Shown here: one piece after another, positions 1 through 11,297 of the stretch
How positions within the stretch are numbered: the stretch's first letter is position 1
Layout: every line of letters begins with the position of its first letter
Assembly: GCA_018340805.1 (NCBI GenBank)
Contig: JACMZG010001870.1
Coordinates: 54,046,703-54,110,702 of the forward strand
DNA from: Microvelia longipes
Lineage: Eukaryota > Arthropoda > Insecta > Hemiptera > Veliidae
DNA length: 64,000 bases
Direction of reading: 5' to 3'
Notes under the pieces: model-generated
The model's database searches: none
What the model saw: the letters and a program-made list of their open reading frames with translations, nothing else
What the model was told of the DNA's origin: nothing
Made by a program: the position numbers and the translations under genes

Positions 1-181
1 AATGTCTGTATCTTGTTTATTCAGAGTCAAGTACAGTAACATACCAGTAAAGTCTTTGTTTTATTTCTTAGCTTAAGATCCTACCTACTCAACCCACCTA
101 TCCTAGAGATTTACAGTCCTCTCTCTTTTCTTTCCTTGTTAAGCTGTGATCAGGTCAGGTTATACACCCCCTGATGCAACA
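1..181 (+). repeat. 3' end of an LTR-like terminal repeat, cut by the window edge
   Basis: This stretch is nearly identical to 28316-28493, with a few indels. Both copies end in ...GCAACA, after which the sequences diverge completely. A shared terminus ending in CA, followed four bases later by a TGG-initiated primer-binding-like sequence, is what the 3' end of a 5' LTR looks like. The start of the repeat lies outside the window. I infer that the copy at 28.3 kb is the matching 3' LTR of one large element, but no target-site duplication can be checked. Confidence 0.65.
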
Positions 182-3100
182 TAATGGTCCTTGCGAGCCG
201 GATCTTCATACTGGTCCTTGCAAGTTGGATATTCATAAGGTAGATATTTCTCCCTTTGGACTTCTATCCTTCCTTTAACTAGGTTCATTCATACAGGATG
301 AACTTTAGTATTCCATTGGTTTCTGGCCTACACACACATCGACAATACCGTCACATCCAGGGCCAACACATCCTTTCTAATCTGAGTATTGATAGGATCT
401 GCTACCCCTTATATCTATAAAGTAGTTTACTTTGTTCTACAGACCTTTAGTATGCCCTGAAGTTGTTTTTTGTATTTTATTGTTGTTAAATTTATTATTT
501 GTGACTGATTCATTAGCTCTAGTCATTACCTTTATGTACCTGAAGTATAAGTTAAGTGCTTCTCATCGATGTTTTGTTACTTTTGATATAACTGTTACCT
601 TGTCTATTATCTATTTTATTGTTATTTATTATATATTTAATTTAATGACCAGTTTTGAATCTCCTTATGACTGTTAGGGCTTTATCCAGTCTTATCCGCT
701 TTGTTAGAAGTCCTAACAAAGCTGACTGTAAAATGAAGATGAACTGTAAAATGATCTTCCTGGTTCTACAAGTGTAACTATTATATCAAGCGCTTATTAC
801 CTTTTGTTTGTAAACAGATGTTAACAATGTTTATTTATTTTATTTAATTATTTAGTTTTTTAAATTATCACTACTGTGATAACAGGAGCCATCTCCTTAA
901 TTTTATTTTAATATCTTAGCACCCAGGTTAAGTTACCCGTTTGTCTTCCATGTGCTGATGATTTAGTATAACCTTTTTTAAAGTTTAACTAGTTACCCTG
1001 GTTTATTTATTTTTTAACTTGTTGCATAATTCTATTTTAATTATACATTGTTACTTCTGTCCTGAATGTTATTTATTTTGAGTGGTTGCCTTCCTTAAGC
1101 TCTATGCTAGGTTAAGTTTATTTTCTTTTCTTCAGTTGGATGCTACTCTGCTCTACATTTTAGAACTCCGTACTAGACTGTTCACTAGTAATCTATTTGT
1201 CTTATTTAGACACCTAAGTTTAAGACATATCTTTTGGAGACAGGATCCCCTCCAAAATTGTCAAACTTTATTTTTTGGCTTATTGGCGCTATACCAGATA
1301 CTTCCATCTTTAATAACTGAACTTATAGCTGGCCATCCAGCACTTTGACAGTTCAGGCTTATTATTTATGATTAGGAGACACCTGTACCTGCCTACACCG
1401 TCCCTATTCATTACCAACCTTTAGAGACACCTGTACGAGCCTACACAGTCTCTTACCTGGCTGACTTGAGGTACTAGAATACTATGATACACAGTACAAG
1501 TCCTACATTGTCCTAAGTATCTCTACGCTACCTTGATCACCAGATATCATCAACCTTTTAACGTCAACAAGCCTCACCTACTTTGGTTAACACAGTGTGA
1601 TTAATACCGGTTTTCATTACTGCAGTTAACATTTTTTATTTTCTCCCTTCTACAAGGTCAACTCTATCTTCAAGTTTCAGCCATCAAACTGCTGACTTAT
1701 TTTAGGTTCCTATAACCTTCCTAGTTACCTGTGTAGTCCTTAGTGATCCTTATCACAAATTTATTTTAGCTCCTACTTTAGTTATCATGTTTGTGTCCTT
1801 CATTTTTATTTATTAATTTATGAACTTCCTTGTTTTCCTGTCCTACTCTGATCCATGTTCTCCTTTTCTCTGTACTTCCTAGGGTAAGAGCTCTCAGGGT
1901 AGGCAGGTCTATATTTCATCAGAACACCCTTATATGTTCATAAGTTTCAGTACTGTCCTTTCCTTTACTTACCTGTACCTTTCCTTAGGCAACCACTTGC
2001 ATTGTGATATAATTTTATTCTAGTCATTGATTTTGTATGTGCTAGAATGTCTTAGTTAGTACTAATTTATTTTTATTGTTTTGTTTAAATTTGTTATTTA
2101 TGTATTTAGATTCTTTATTTATTTAATTAATACATAATACTAGCACTCCTGTTGTGCAGTATGAAGTTATTTATTACCTGGTACTATATAGTACATTTGC
2201 TATTTATTGAACTTCTGGTGAGCATTTTCCAGTTTCTAAATAATTTATTATATTCTCTATCTACCATGAGGTGCAATTTTATTAGCACATTTTGTGCATT
2301 GAAAATTATTACTTGCCATCAAGTACTTATCATATGCTTTGTTAGCATGTCATTTAACTTATGCCCTAGGAATTTATGCATTCATCTTTGATTTAATTTA
2401 AGTAAATTTACCTTTCCTTAAAAGCATTTAATTTATTCAATTAAATTTTAAACTCTTAAGAGTCTTAATTTATTTTAATCTACACAGCCATCTGTGAGAT
2501 ATCCTAATTTAATTTATATTTTTAAAATTATGTTCTTGCTTACTTATATATTGTACTTACCAGTATGTAGATATTTTATGTCTTCTTTTTGACACATATC
2601 AGATACTTTTGCCTGCTCTTTAAGAACTCCTTTAGAGAACTTGTTTTATTTTGCACAGTAAAGTGTGTCTTCAAATTGTTAGTTTGATATATTTACCTCA
2701 ATCTCAGCCTTGAGTGATTATTTAATTTTAATTGTTTTTAAAACTGTTATACTGACTTGAATTAAATTTTGAGTACCTTAAATGTTTTCTGAGCCACCTC
2801 AGAACTTTCCTCTGTTGTTATCACAGCAATTTAATTAAAGCTTGTTTTAAGCATTTGTTTTCTCCAAATGACCCTTAATTCTTGAATTTATTTACTATGT
2901 TTATATAATTAATTTTAAAATTTTAAATAATAATAATGTTTATCGTTCTGAGCCATCTCAGAATTTTTAGTTTATGGTTTTGAAGCTATTTTCATTTTCC
3001 TATCTTAAATTTTTCTCTTGTCAGCTCCTAGTTAGCATTTAATTATTTAATTTTTTTTAATTCCTTGAGAATTTATTTTGTAATTTAAATAGTGTTTTGT

Positions 3101-3203
3101 TTATTTTCATTTGTTTGAGCCATCACCTTGTGAGAGTATTTTTCACTCTAAGTGCTTTGCATTATTTGTTTATTTTAGCAAATTTTGTATATTTATCCAG
3201 CCT
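182..3203. other. Non-coding, hairpin-rich interior of a large LTR-like element
   Basis: No credible coding sequence is present; the short ORFs are hydrophobic translations of T-rich DNA. The stretch holds an unusual number of short perfect inverted repeats. Examples are a 10 bp stem at 698-722, 7 bp stems at 865-882, 2787-2804 and 2946-2963, an 8 bp stem at 1232-1257 and a 6 bp stem at 2310-2325. Several share a CCAT or CCAC tetraloop with different stems. Direct repeats starting GAGACACCTGTAC occur near 1376 and 1423. I read it as the non-autonomous interior of the element ending at 181, interrupted at 3204 by a gypsy LTR. Confidence 0.5.
185..230 (+). promoter_or_regulatory. Primer-binding-site-like sequence, imperfectly duplicated
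   Basis: TGGTCCTTGCGAGCCGGAT begins at 185, four bases after the LTR-like end. It starts with TGG, as expected for pairing to a tRNA CCA tail. A diverged second copy, TGGTCCTTGCAAGTTGGAT, begins at 212. Similar primer-binding sites are found in insect BEL/Pao elements; that assignment is from memory of the family and is not proven here. Confidence 0.45.
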
Positions 3204-5903
3204 GTGGGGTTCAAGCGTATGTGCTCTATTATGACAGCACCAATAACCAAATATCTGAGGGAATTTTAAGTTGGCTTTACGTTGGCAGGTACTCATGGAG
3301 TACTTGACAACTACCTGAAATAAAATACAAGTGGCTGCAAATTCAGATTTGAGGGTGAATAAAATGGGTCGTACACAATATTTTAGCAGAGTACAGTTTA
3401 ATTAAATTTTTTATAAGTTACAACGTTACAAAAGTTTTTTAGTTTGATACAGCTCAGACTTATATTAAGTTTACAGACAAGAATAGGGTTAACATATGTG
3501 TACTTGTAATATAATGATTTGTTCTTTTATTCTTTTACAATATGATTTTATTTATCTTTTCTCTTGAGATAAATGTTAGTGTAATGTGTGTAACAAAACT
3601 GTTAATTAAATATAAACCAAAATATAACAGAGGGTATATTTGATGGTGCTTTCGTTAAAATCCAGAAAGTAAAAATACTTCAAAGCAAACTAAAGAGATA
3701 AAGTAAAAATAGATACAATGTAATCTGGATAAAAAGAGGACAAAATCTAAATTTTATTTATTTATAAGTGTATATATATTATTTATTTACTTATTTTTTT
3801 TTTAAGAATTCTATAATATATCTTGTGCCAAAGAGGAAAGCACTATCAAGTATATAACTTAATCTACTCACTTCCTCACTCACTCACTCATATGCTCATT
3901 ACTAATCTAAATTTCTAATTGTTAATTATTTATTAAATTTGGAAAATAAGATTACTCGATGATCACTTGATAATATACTATTATCCTGATGATGAAATTA
4001 AATGTTTAAGTTCATAACCTGACGTTTAAAGAAAGAAGGTATTTAAGTTCCTGATCTGTTGATCCAAATTTACCGATACCACTACTGTGAGAATCCCAGC
4101 GGGTCAGCGCCTCAGGGGAAGGAGATCGCTGGTCGTCTCCTGAAGGCTGGTCGGCTCGGCTCTGTCAGGGGGTGTACATCCAATGAAACGGTAAGAACGC
4201 AATAAGCCGGTGTAGAAATAAACGGCGTAGAAAAATACGACGTAGAAATATACGGTGTATCATTCCTGGCAACAGATACCCCAAAACATTAGCTTCTGAA
4301 CACAACAACGGTATGATACACATAGGTGAAGAAAATTTAACATGATATAGATGATATGTAAGACTCTTACCAAATGAAGTCCCAAGGACAAGGCAGTAAA
4401 TCTACATTAAACTCTTTGTTGCATCAATTCATCCGACATCCTGCTCGTTCGATCTATAACCAAAATCCATAACTGTATGAGTCGTTGTATAAAGACAAAA
4501 ATTAACTTCGGAGAGTTTGCTTTCAAAGAAGAGGTCAAAAAATATGAATGAATTTACTAATTTACTTCGACAAATACATAAATTAGACTTGTCTCTCCAT
4601 GAGACTTGAACGGAATCTGTACGCTACAGGTGGTCGTACAATGAGAAGAAGATTTTGCCAACAATAAACTTCTACAATGTTCGGAAAATGACAAAAAAGA
4701 CTTGAAAGCTTACCTGTAATTATATTTCCACCCTGCTTGAGTCATAAAAATCATTTAAAACATTTATAAAACAAAATTAAGTTGGGAGTAAAACGACGCA
4801 TTTCGTTTCTGATGGCGATCTGGCTGGAAAAATAAAATTTTATGCGTGGAAGCGTAATTGACCAATCAGAGAACGACAACTCACACGGATCGGCAGAAAA
4901 AAGACGTACGAAACAAGGATCTTCAAATAGACGCAGAAAATGGTGACTGAAATGCGTACAGATGGTTTACAAAATTCCTATTTTTATTATTCTATATTAA
5001 CGTTCAACTTAAAATTTATTTATTACAATTTATTTATGTATTTTATCTATTTACTAAATTTATGTACTTATATTTTTATTTATTTATGAATGATCAAGTC
5101 AGGTAACACTGGATCCCAAAACAAGATGGCCAAAAAAATAATAATGGCGTCGACAGAAAAATAAATATAAACAAACACGAAACATGGTTTAAGTTTACAT
5201 CAATAAAATTTATAATTTATTACTTTATAATGGTTATTTAAATTTATTAATAAAAGTAGAAAATTAGGTGAATGTGAAATCATAAAGTTTATAAATCGCA
5301 GTATTTAAAATACGTAAGTAGGCAAAAATGTTCATTCACGAATTTAAATGAAGTAATTTCACATTGATGTGATTTCTCTACTTTCTTATAGAACAAGTCC
5401 TATCGGACTTTACATAACACCTCAGGTTAATTAGGAAATTTTTTGTCGGAGCAAAAAATTTGTAATTAACTTATGCAGGGGTAAATTACTGGAAATTAAA
5501 GCTTAAAATGAATTTAACTACAAAAGCAGACAATCAGCAATAAAAATTCTTCAGGTTAGAAGCTTTGTAAAAAAAATATGAAAAATTAATGTACTCTACA
5601 AAAAAAAAAAAGTCAAATAATTATAAATGATAATTTCAATAATAATAACACCAGAAACGAGACGATTACTTCCTAAACTTAATTTACTTATTTAAGTATA
5701 TGTATATACATATATATATAATCAATTTACATTTATCTATTTATTTATTTTTTCCCCGGGATGTATCCAAAAGTCATTCTTAATATAAAAAATTGAAAGA
5801 TATTTACATAATTCCTAAATTCTAAAAAATATTAAGACATAGCAAGTGATATTTTACATTTTTAAAGACATAGTTGAGATTCAAATAGACAAAGTAATAC
5901 TCA
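3204..5903 (-). mobile_element. Ty3/gypsy LTR, left copy (3' LTR of minus-strand copy 1)
   Basis: The repeat begins TGTGGGGTTCAAGCG and ends ...TACTCA on the plus strand, so on the element's strand it runs TG...CA, about 2.7 kb. The same sequence recurs at 11298-13094, at 14001-15803 and, degraded, at 21208-24993. It abuts the end of pol at 5907; on the element strand the bases just before it are AAAGG, a short purine stretch. A minus-strand ORF inside the LTR, near 4.2 kb and 12.3 kb, has no recognisable product. Boundaries rest on where the copies stop matching. Confidence 0.8.
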
Positions 5904-5906
5904 CCT

Positions 5907-8900
5907 TTAAAACTCGACAGGGGTTTGAATAAGAGGAGTCTTAAATGCCTTTAACATAGATGTGTGGTAACGACCTTTTATTCTACCATCTTCGTCCAAA
6001 AGTACATAAATAGGGTCCTTGGATTGCTCGCCTATCCTGTATGGGCCTTCAAACCTAGGAAGAAATTTTGCTGTCACACCTTTATCCGCTTCACTAACAC
6101 ATAATGCTTTGACTAATACTAAATCTTCTGTACAAAAACTGGTTTTAATTTTATTTCTAGCAAAACGTTCATTTCTCTTCTGAGCAGCCCTTCTGATGTT
6201 TTCATTAATACTTTCCTGACTTTGATGTTCTATATTAGGTATTTCTCTAGGTAAGAAAGGTACCCATTTCCTTTCCGGTGGATTACCAAACTGGGCAAAT
6301 ATAGGAGTACACTTTGTGGTACTATGATGGGTTTCATTGATGGTATTCTCTATATCCTGTAAGACGGTCGGCCAAAGACTGTGTTTGTGGGATATCAGAA
6401 CTCTGAAGGCATTACCCATATCTTTATTGATCCTTTCAGCGATGTTTGATTGCGGGTGGCGAACAGGTGTTAGTATGTGTCTTATTTTATTCTCTTCTAA
6501 AAATTTCGACCATTTATGCGACACGAATTGCGTACCATTGTCCGTTAAAATAGTCTCTACATTTCCCACTTCTCGAAGGTATGTTTGTAAACATTTGATG
6601 GCGTTAAACGTTGTTTCCTTTGTAATGGCGAAAAGTCGTGTATACTTAGAGAAATTGTCAAAAAAGACTGCATACCGGATCTGCCTTTAATGAGAGGGCC
6701 ATAAAAATCCGCTGATACAACTTGACCAGGACGCTGAGCTACAATGCTAGACCAAGGTGCGTAACATATACGATTCGGGTCTTTACAAAGCTGACACTTA
6801 CGACACCTAGTAATGAAGTCAATAACATGTTTTTTCAATCTTTTGCAGTAAAAATATTCTTTGATAGCAGAATAACATTTATTGATCCCACAGTGACAAT
6901 ATTGCCAATGCAAACGAGAAATTAGCTTAATGATGATATTTTCGGGAATTACTAACTTGGTCTGTCCATTTTGGTTAGCATACAAGATATCATTCCATAG
7001 CTCAAAATGTTGATTTTCTTCTAAATTGTTCTTAATATTAACACAAAATGGGTCTAAATTCTGGTATTCTTTGATGTTGGTTAAAAATTCATATTCATTT
7101 TCTTCCTCATTAATATGGTTAATAACGAAATTTTGGCTATTAATGGAACTGTTCTCAATATTCCTACTTAAAACATCCGGTCCAGTATTTGACTTGCCTT
7201 CAATGTAAACAAACTCGCAATCTAAGGATTGTAAGAAAAGCAACCAACGTGAAACTCTGGCAGTTGGACTCTTACACGATTGTATATAGGTTAATCCCTT
7301 ATGGTCAGTAATGACGTAAAACTTTGAATGAGCCAGCCACGTATAGAACTTTTTTATGGCATAGATACAACTGAGGAGTTCGAGCTCAGTAATCGAGTAT
7401 GTAATCTCTGTAGGTTTAAGCAATCTTGAAGCGAGTGCAATGACTTTTAAATTTCCTGAAGCATCCTTCTGACTCAAACTGGCTCCCAAGGCAAAACCTG
7501 AAGCATCCGCATGAACATAAAATGGTTCTTTGAAGTTGGGGTGATTTAATTGAATTTCCTCTGTAAACAGGTTCTTTACATCTTGAAAGGCTTTATCGCA
7601 TGCTGAGTCCCACTTCCATCTAACTTCTTTTTTAAAAGATGGTTAAGACCACTGAGACAGTGTGCAAGGCGATTAGTAAAACGGGAGTAGAACATGACTA
7701 GTCCTATGAACGACTTTAGAGTTTTCCTACTGTGAGGAACAGGAAATTTATGAATCGCTTTAATCTTCTCACTGTCAGGCTTAACAGATTTATTACCAAT
7801 GATGAATCCTAAATATTTCACCTCTCCTGAAGAAATTTGATTTTGATAAATTTAAAGTAACATTATGCTTCTTAAAACAGCTGAATAATCTCTTAAGTAT
7901 CTCAATATGTTGTTCGAATGTTGAGCCTAAACATAAAATGTCGTCTATATACTGTAGAATATACTTCTCCAGGTCACGTGGTATCACACATCCTAAACCT
8001 CTGATGAGGGCTGATAACGACGATTTTAACCCGAATGGGACACGGCAAAACTGATACGTTCTTCCTTTCCATACAAACGCAGTAAAATGGCGATGAGCTT
8101 CATCTAACGGAATTTGCCAAAATGAATGACGTAAATCAATAGTGGATAAAAACTTGGTATTTTCGCAGCGTTGAAAAATTTGCTCTATAGTAGGTGGCAT
8201 GTCGTGATCCGATAAGGACATATTGTTTAAAAATCTAGCATCCAAGCACACACGGATCGAATTGTCTTTTTTAGCAGCGACGATGGGGGGTTGAGGATTC
8301 TATAATACCCTGTTGGAGCATCTTTTGGATTTCTTCATCCACCTTATCCATACTAGCAAACGGTATCGGGTAGCTTTTATAAAAATAAGGGATTTCATCT
8401 TTAATCTTCAATTTATGAACGTATTCTTGGATACAACCAACACGATCTTCAATTAAGGTTTTATTTTCTAAGAGTAGCTTTCTAAAAATTGTTCGCTGTT
8501 TGTTATTTAAATTAGAAATTCCATCAACAGTTCGCTGTATTTCTTCTTCAACGGTATCCTGGTTAATGAGTGCAGGTTGGTAGTTCAATTGATGTTTTCT
8601 TAAATTGTTAATCTTAATAGTTGAAATAGTGGGTTGAAATACAAAAGAGGTTTCCTTTATCCCATCTTGATTCGTAGTATAAATAAATTTTAAATTTTTG
8701 AAGTCCAAGTTTCCTTTAACCGCATACAAAAAGTCTATCCCTAAAATGCATTTCTCTGCTAGGTAAGGTATGATCAAAAAATTTACTGTCAAAGAAGAAA
8801 TTCCTATCTTGAGATCCAAAAAGACTTGCTCCTTCACTTTATATTTCTTTTTTGTCGCAGCTCCTGACACAGTAATACCTTTCAACGGCACCTTACAAAT

Positions 8901-9893
8901 AGTTTTATCTTTACCAAAAGATTTATAAAAATATTCTTCATTTATACAAGAAATTTGGCTTCCGGAATCTAAAAGTACTTCTAAAGCTTCATCATTTAAA
9001 GTTCCAGTGATTCTAGGTAGTTCTCGTTGATTCTTTACTTCATCATCTGCAATACGATTACTTTCAATCTCTTCCTCTGTAAACAATGTATTTATATGCA
9101 TATCATTATCATCAATTTCATTTGCTACTGCGTTGGAATTTAGAGGATTGTTGTTTAAAGTTGACATCGGTGCATGACATTCAGAAGGATTACAACTATT
9201 AACTGGACTTAACAAAGTGTCCTTACTTAATATTAAATCTTCTTCATAACATACATCAGTACTTCTTGGAGTTAATTCTTGTTGATTAATATAATCACTT
9301 TTCAAAATATCTCGTTGATCCTTATCGCGTTCTAGATCTAAATTACATTCACTTTTATCAATCGTAGATTTAATTATTCGTCGATCCCCATTTTGTTCTA
9401 AATTAATATTACTGATCCGTTGATCCTCATGTTGTTCTAAATTAACATCACTAACCCGTTGATCCTCATGTTGTTCTAAATTAATACCAATAATCCGTTG
9501 ATCCTCATGTTCTAAATTAATATCACTAATCCGTTGATCCTCATTATTTATCATAACATACACAAGTTCATCATTACAATCAAAGTAACAGGTTTATATC
9601 AGGTTTAACTACACATCTTATTTCAGTTGAAACAGAGCTGCTTTTAACATTATTTAAAACTGTACCATTAACAGTATTGTCATTGGTTAGACTATAATTA
9701 GATTTAATATCATTAACTAAGAACTCATCATCAATAACATTATCATTTAGGATTATTTTTCCTTCGTCATTCTTACTTAAATTACTAACACCAACTTGAC
9801 TTAAATTAGGATTATCAGTCTTACAATTACATGAAATATCATTTTTATATACATAATTATTATTATTATTGCATGGATACACCCCGTTTATAA
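5907..9893 (-). pseudogene. Ty3/gypsy pol (PR-RT-RNase H-IN), copy 1, broken by indels
   Basis: On the minus strand the domains come in gypsy order. An acidic, repeat-bearing leader is followed by an aspartic protease (DSGSQ near 8980), reverse transcriptase (YIDDIL near 7950), RNase H (TDHKG near 7300), and an integrase with an HHCC zinc finger (6790-6900). The integrase has DDE-type motifs (ADFYGP, TDNGTQF) and a C-terminal GPY module near 6050. Integrase after RT marks Ty3/gypsy rather than copia. Reading frames break near 9570, 8280, 7826, 7630 and 6670. Most breaks are small indels, some in homopolymers, and copy 2 breaks at partly different places. So some may be assembly errors and others real decay. 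No envelope frame follows pol. Confidence 0.9.
9395..9545 (-). repeat. In-frame minisatellite in the pol leader (copy 1)
   Basis: Four to five imperfect units of 33-39 bp encode a peptide motif of the type EDQRISDINLEQ just upstream of the protease. The equivalent array in copy 2 (19300-19460) has a different order of unit variants and lengths, so the array changes between copies. Its function is unknown; it lies in the segment between gag and protease. Confidence 0.8.
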
Positions 9894-11216
9894 GTTTAAA
9901 GAACTATTAGTTTCATTGTTCTGAATTGGAACATTGTCATTTTGATTATTGCCATTAGCCCTTAGCGGCACATTATTTACTTCATGGTTACATCCACAAG
10001 GATAATTAGCAGCATTACATTGAGCATACATAGATTGTATTCTATGGTTTTGATTTCCATTTCTAGGATTTCTATTATCTAAGTTATGATTGCTATCAGA
10101 GTTTCTATTATATCTTTGATTTGAATTATTAGAATAACTTCTTTGATTAGAATTTCTATGATTATAACTATTGGGATTTCTATTATCATTAAAGTTACTG
10201 TGATTAGAACCTCTATAATTATTAGAACTTCTATTATTGAAGTTACTTAGGTTAGGATACTTAGGGTTTCTGTAATTAATAGAGCTACTATTGGGGCCTC
10301 TATTATTGTAACCATTTCTCTGATAAGAATTTTGATATTGGTTCTGATAAGAATTAAGAGAACGGTTCTGATAAGGATTATTCTGATAAGAATCATTCCT
10401 CCTTTGATAACCATTACTATCTCTATAATCATTTTGGTATTGATACACCGTACTATTATTATTTCTAGTATCAAACTTATTTCTTAAGTGGTTGTCTTGA
10501 TATAGCTCTTTATCAGTATACTCGTTTAACAATACTTCTAGCTCTTGGAGAGTATTTACTCTTGCCGTCCTACATGCATTTGAAAAATTTCTCCCAAAAT
10601 GTTTGGACAGTAATTTGACAAGCTCACTTTCTTCTAATTCTTCCCACTGTCCTTGCATCTGACTTGCTTTTGCATAAAGTCGGTTGACATATGTATGTCG
10701 ATCAAGCTTACAAGAGCTAGTGTAAGCACCCGTAGCTATTTCAGCTCGGATTTTCGACCGAATTTGGTCGTTCCAAAATCTCTCTTGAAACCTATCAGCA
10801 AATTCATTAAAAGTGAGTTCATGATCTATATTTTGATACCATATCAAAGCACAACCTCTCAAACTTCTCTCTACAATATGATGATAACTATTCCTTAAAC
10901 CATGCATTCTAACATATCTGGTAAGTTTAGTAAGATACAGCATAGGGTTATCATCCCTGTCATTGCTAAATTTATCAAAGAAATCATTTCTAGAACGGTT
11001 GGCATTAGTCAGAAATGTAAGCAACTGATTACCCACTTCCCCTTGAAATAAGTTAGGATTGTTACCTTCAACCAAGGGAGGGTTATCGTCTTGGTTCCGT
11101 CCATTTTCAATTTGGTTAAGTCTAGCCGTTACAATTTCTAATTGAGCCTGAAGGGCTTGAACTAAATCATTGGCCTGATCATCCATTCTACGCTGCTCTG
11201 CTCGAGTACGAGGCAT
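9888..11216 (-). CDS. Ty3/gypsy Gag, copy 1 (intact)
   Basis: Open frame of 442 codons from the only plausible ATG (complement of 11214-11216) to TAA at 9888-9890. It encodes the structural protein that packages element RNA. The N-terminal third has an alpha-helical, Gln/Leu-rich segment. The central part contains the conserved-looking capsid stretch with FDKFSNDRDDNP and HELTFNEFADRFQ. The C-terminal 200 residues are extremely rich in Asn, Arg, Tyr, Ser and Gln, with YQN/SYQ/NRN repeats. No CCHC zinc knuckle is visible, although a short Cys cluster (NYPCGCNH) remains near the end. The disordered basic tail may replace the knuckle for RNA binding (inference). The stop is directly preceded by a slippery heptamer that leads into pol. 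Confidence 0.88.
   Translation of the reverse strand: MPRTRAEQRRMDDQANDLVQALQAQLEIVTARLNQIENGRNQDDNPPLVEGNNPNLFQGEVGNQLLTFLTNANRSRNDFFDKFSNDRDDNPMLYLTKLTRYVRMHGLRNSYHHIVERSLRGCALIWYQNIDHELTFNEFADRFQERFWNDQIRSKIRAEIATGAYTSSCKLDRHTYVNRLYAKASQMQGQWEELEESELVKLLSKHFGRNFSNACRTARVNTLQELEVLLNEYTDKELYQDNHLRNKFDTRNNNSTVYQYQNDYRDSNGYQRRNDSYQNNPYQNRSLNSYQNQYQNSYQRNGYNNRGPNSSSINYRNPKYPNLSNFNNRSSNNYRGSNHSNFNDNRNPNSYNHRNSNQRSYSNNSNQRYNRNSDSNHNLDNRNPRNGNQNHRIQSMYAQCNAANYPCGCNHEVNNVPLRANGNNQNDNVPIQNNETNSSLNL
9894..9900 (-). promoter_or_regulatory. -1 ribosomal frameshift slippery site TTTAAAC at the gag-pol junction, copy 1
   Basis: On the minus strand, gag reads ...TCT TTA AAC TTA TAA. The heptamer T TTA AAC is the canonical X XXY YYZ type. 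Slipping by -1 places the ribosome in the frame that continues through the pol leader without meeting the gag stop. It ends three bases before the TAA. No strong pseudoknot is obvious downstream by eye. Confidence 0.75.
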
Positions 11217-11277
11217 AAAATTCACACTCAAAAGAATATTTCAGCAACACTTGTAAATAATTACTTAACAGAGTCTC

Positions 11278-11297
11278 CTTGTATGTTCGGGACCAAT
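11278..11297 (-). promoter_or_regulatory. Primer-binding site of gypsy copy 1
   Basis: On the element strand, the LTR end ...CCCCACA is followed by AT and then TGGTCCCGAACATAC, a TGG-initiated primer-binding site in the expected position. I cannot name the priming tRNA. Confidence 0.6.

Noticed and set aside
432..2391. Hydrophobic plus-strand ORFs in the first 2.4 kb
   Set aside because: T-rich composition gives Leu/Phe/Ile-rich translations; no start context, domains or splice signals.
6337..6925. Plus-strand ORFs over the gypsy pol
   Set aside because: Antisense shadows of the integrase and RNase H coding sequence; the minus-strand motifs are decisive. The same applies to 34497-35644 over the LINE.
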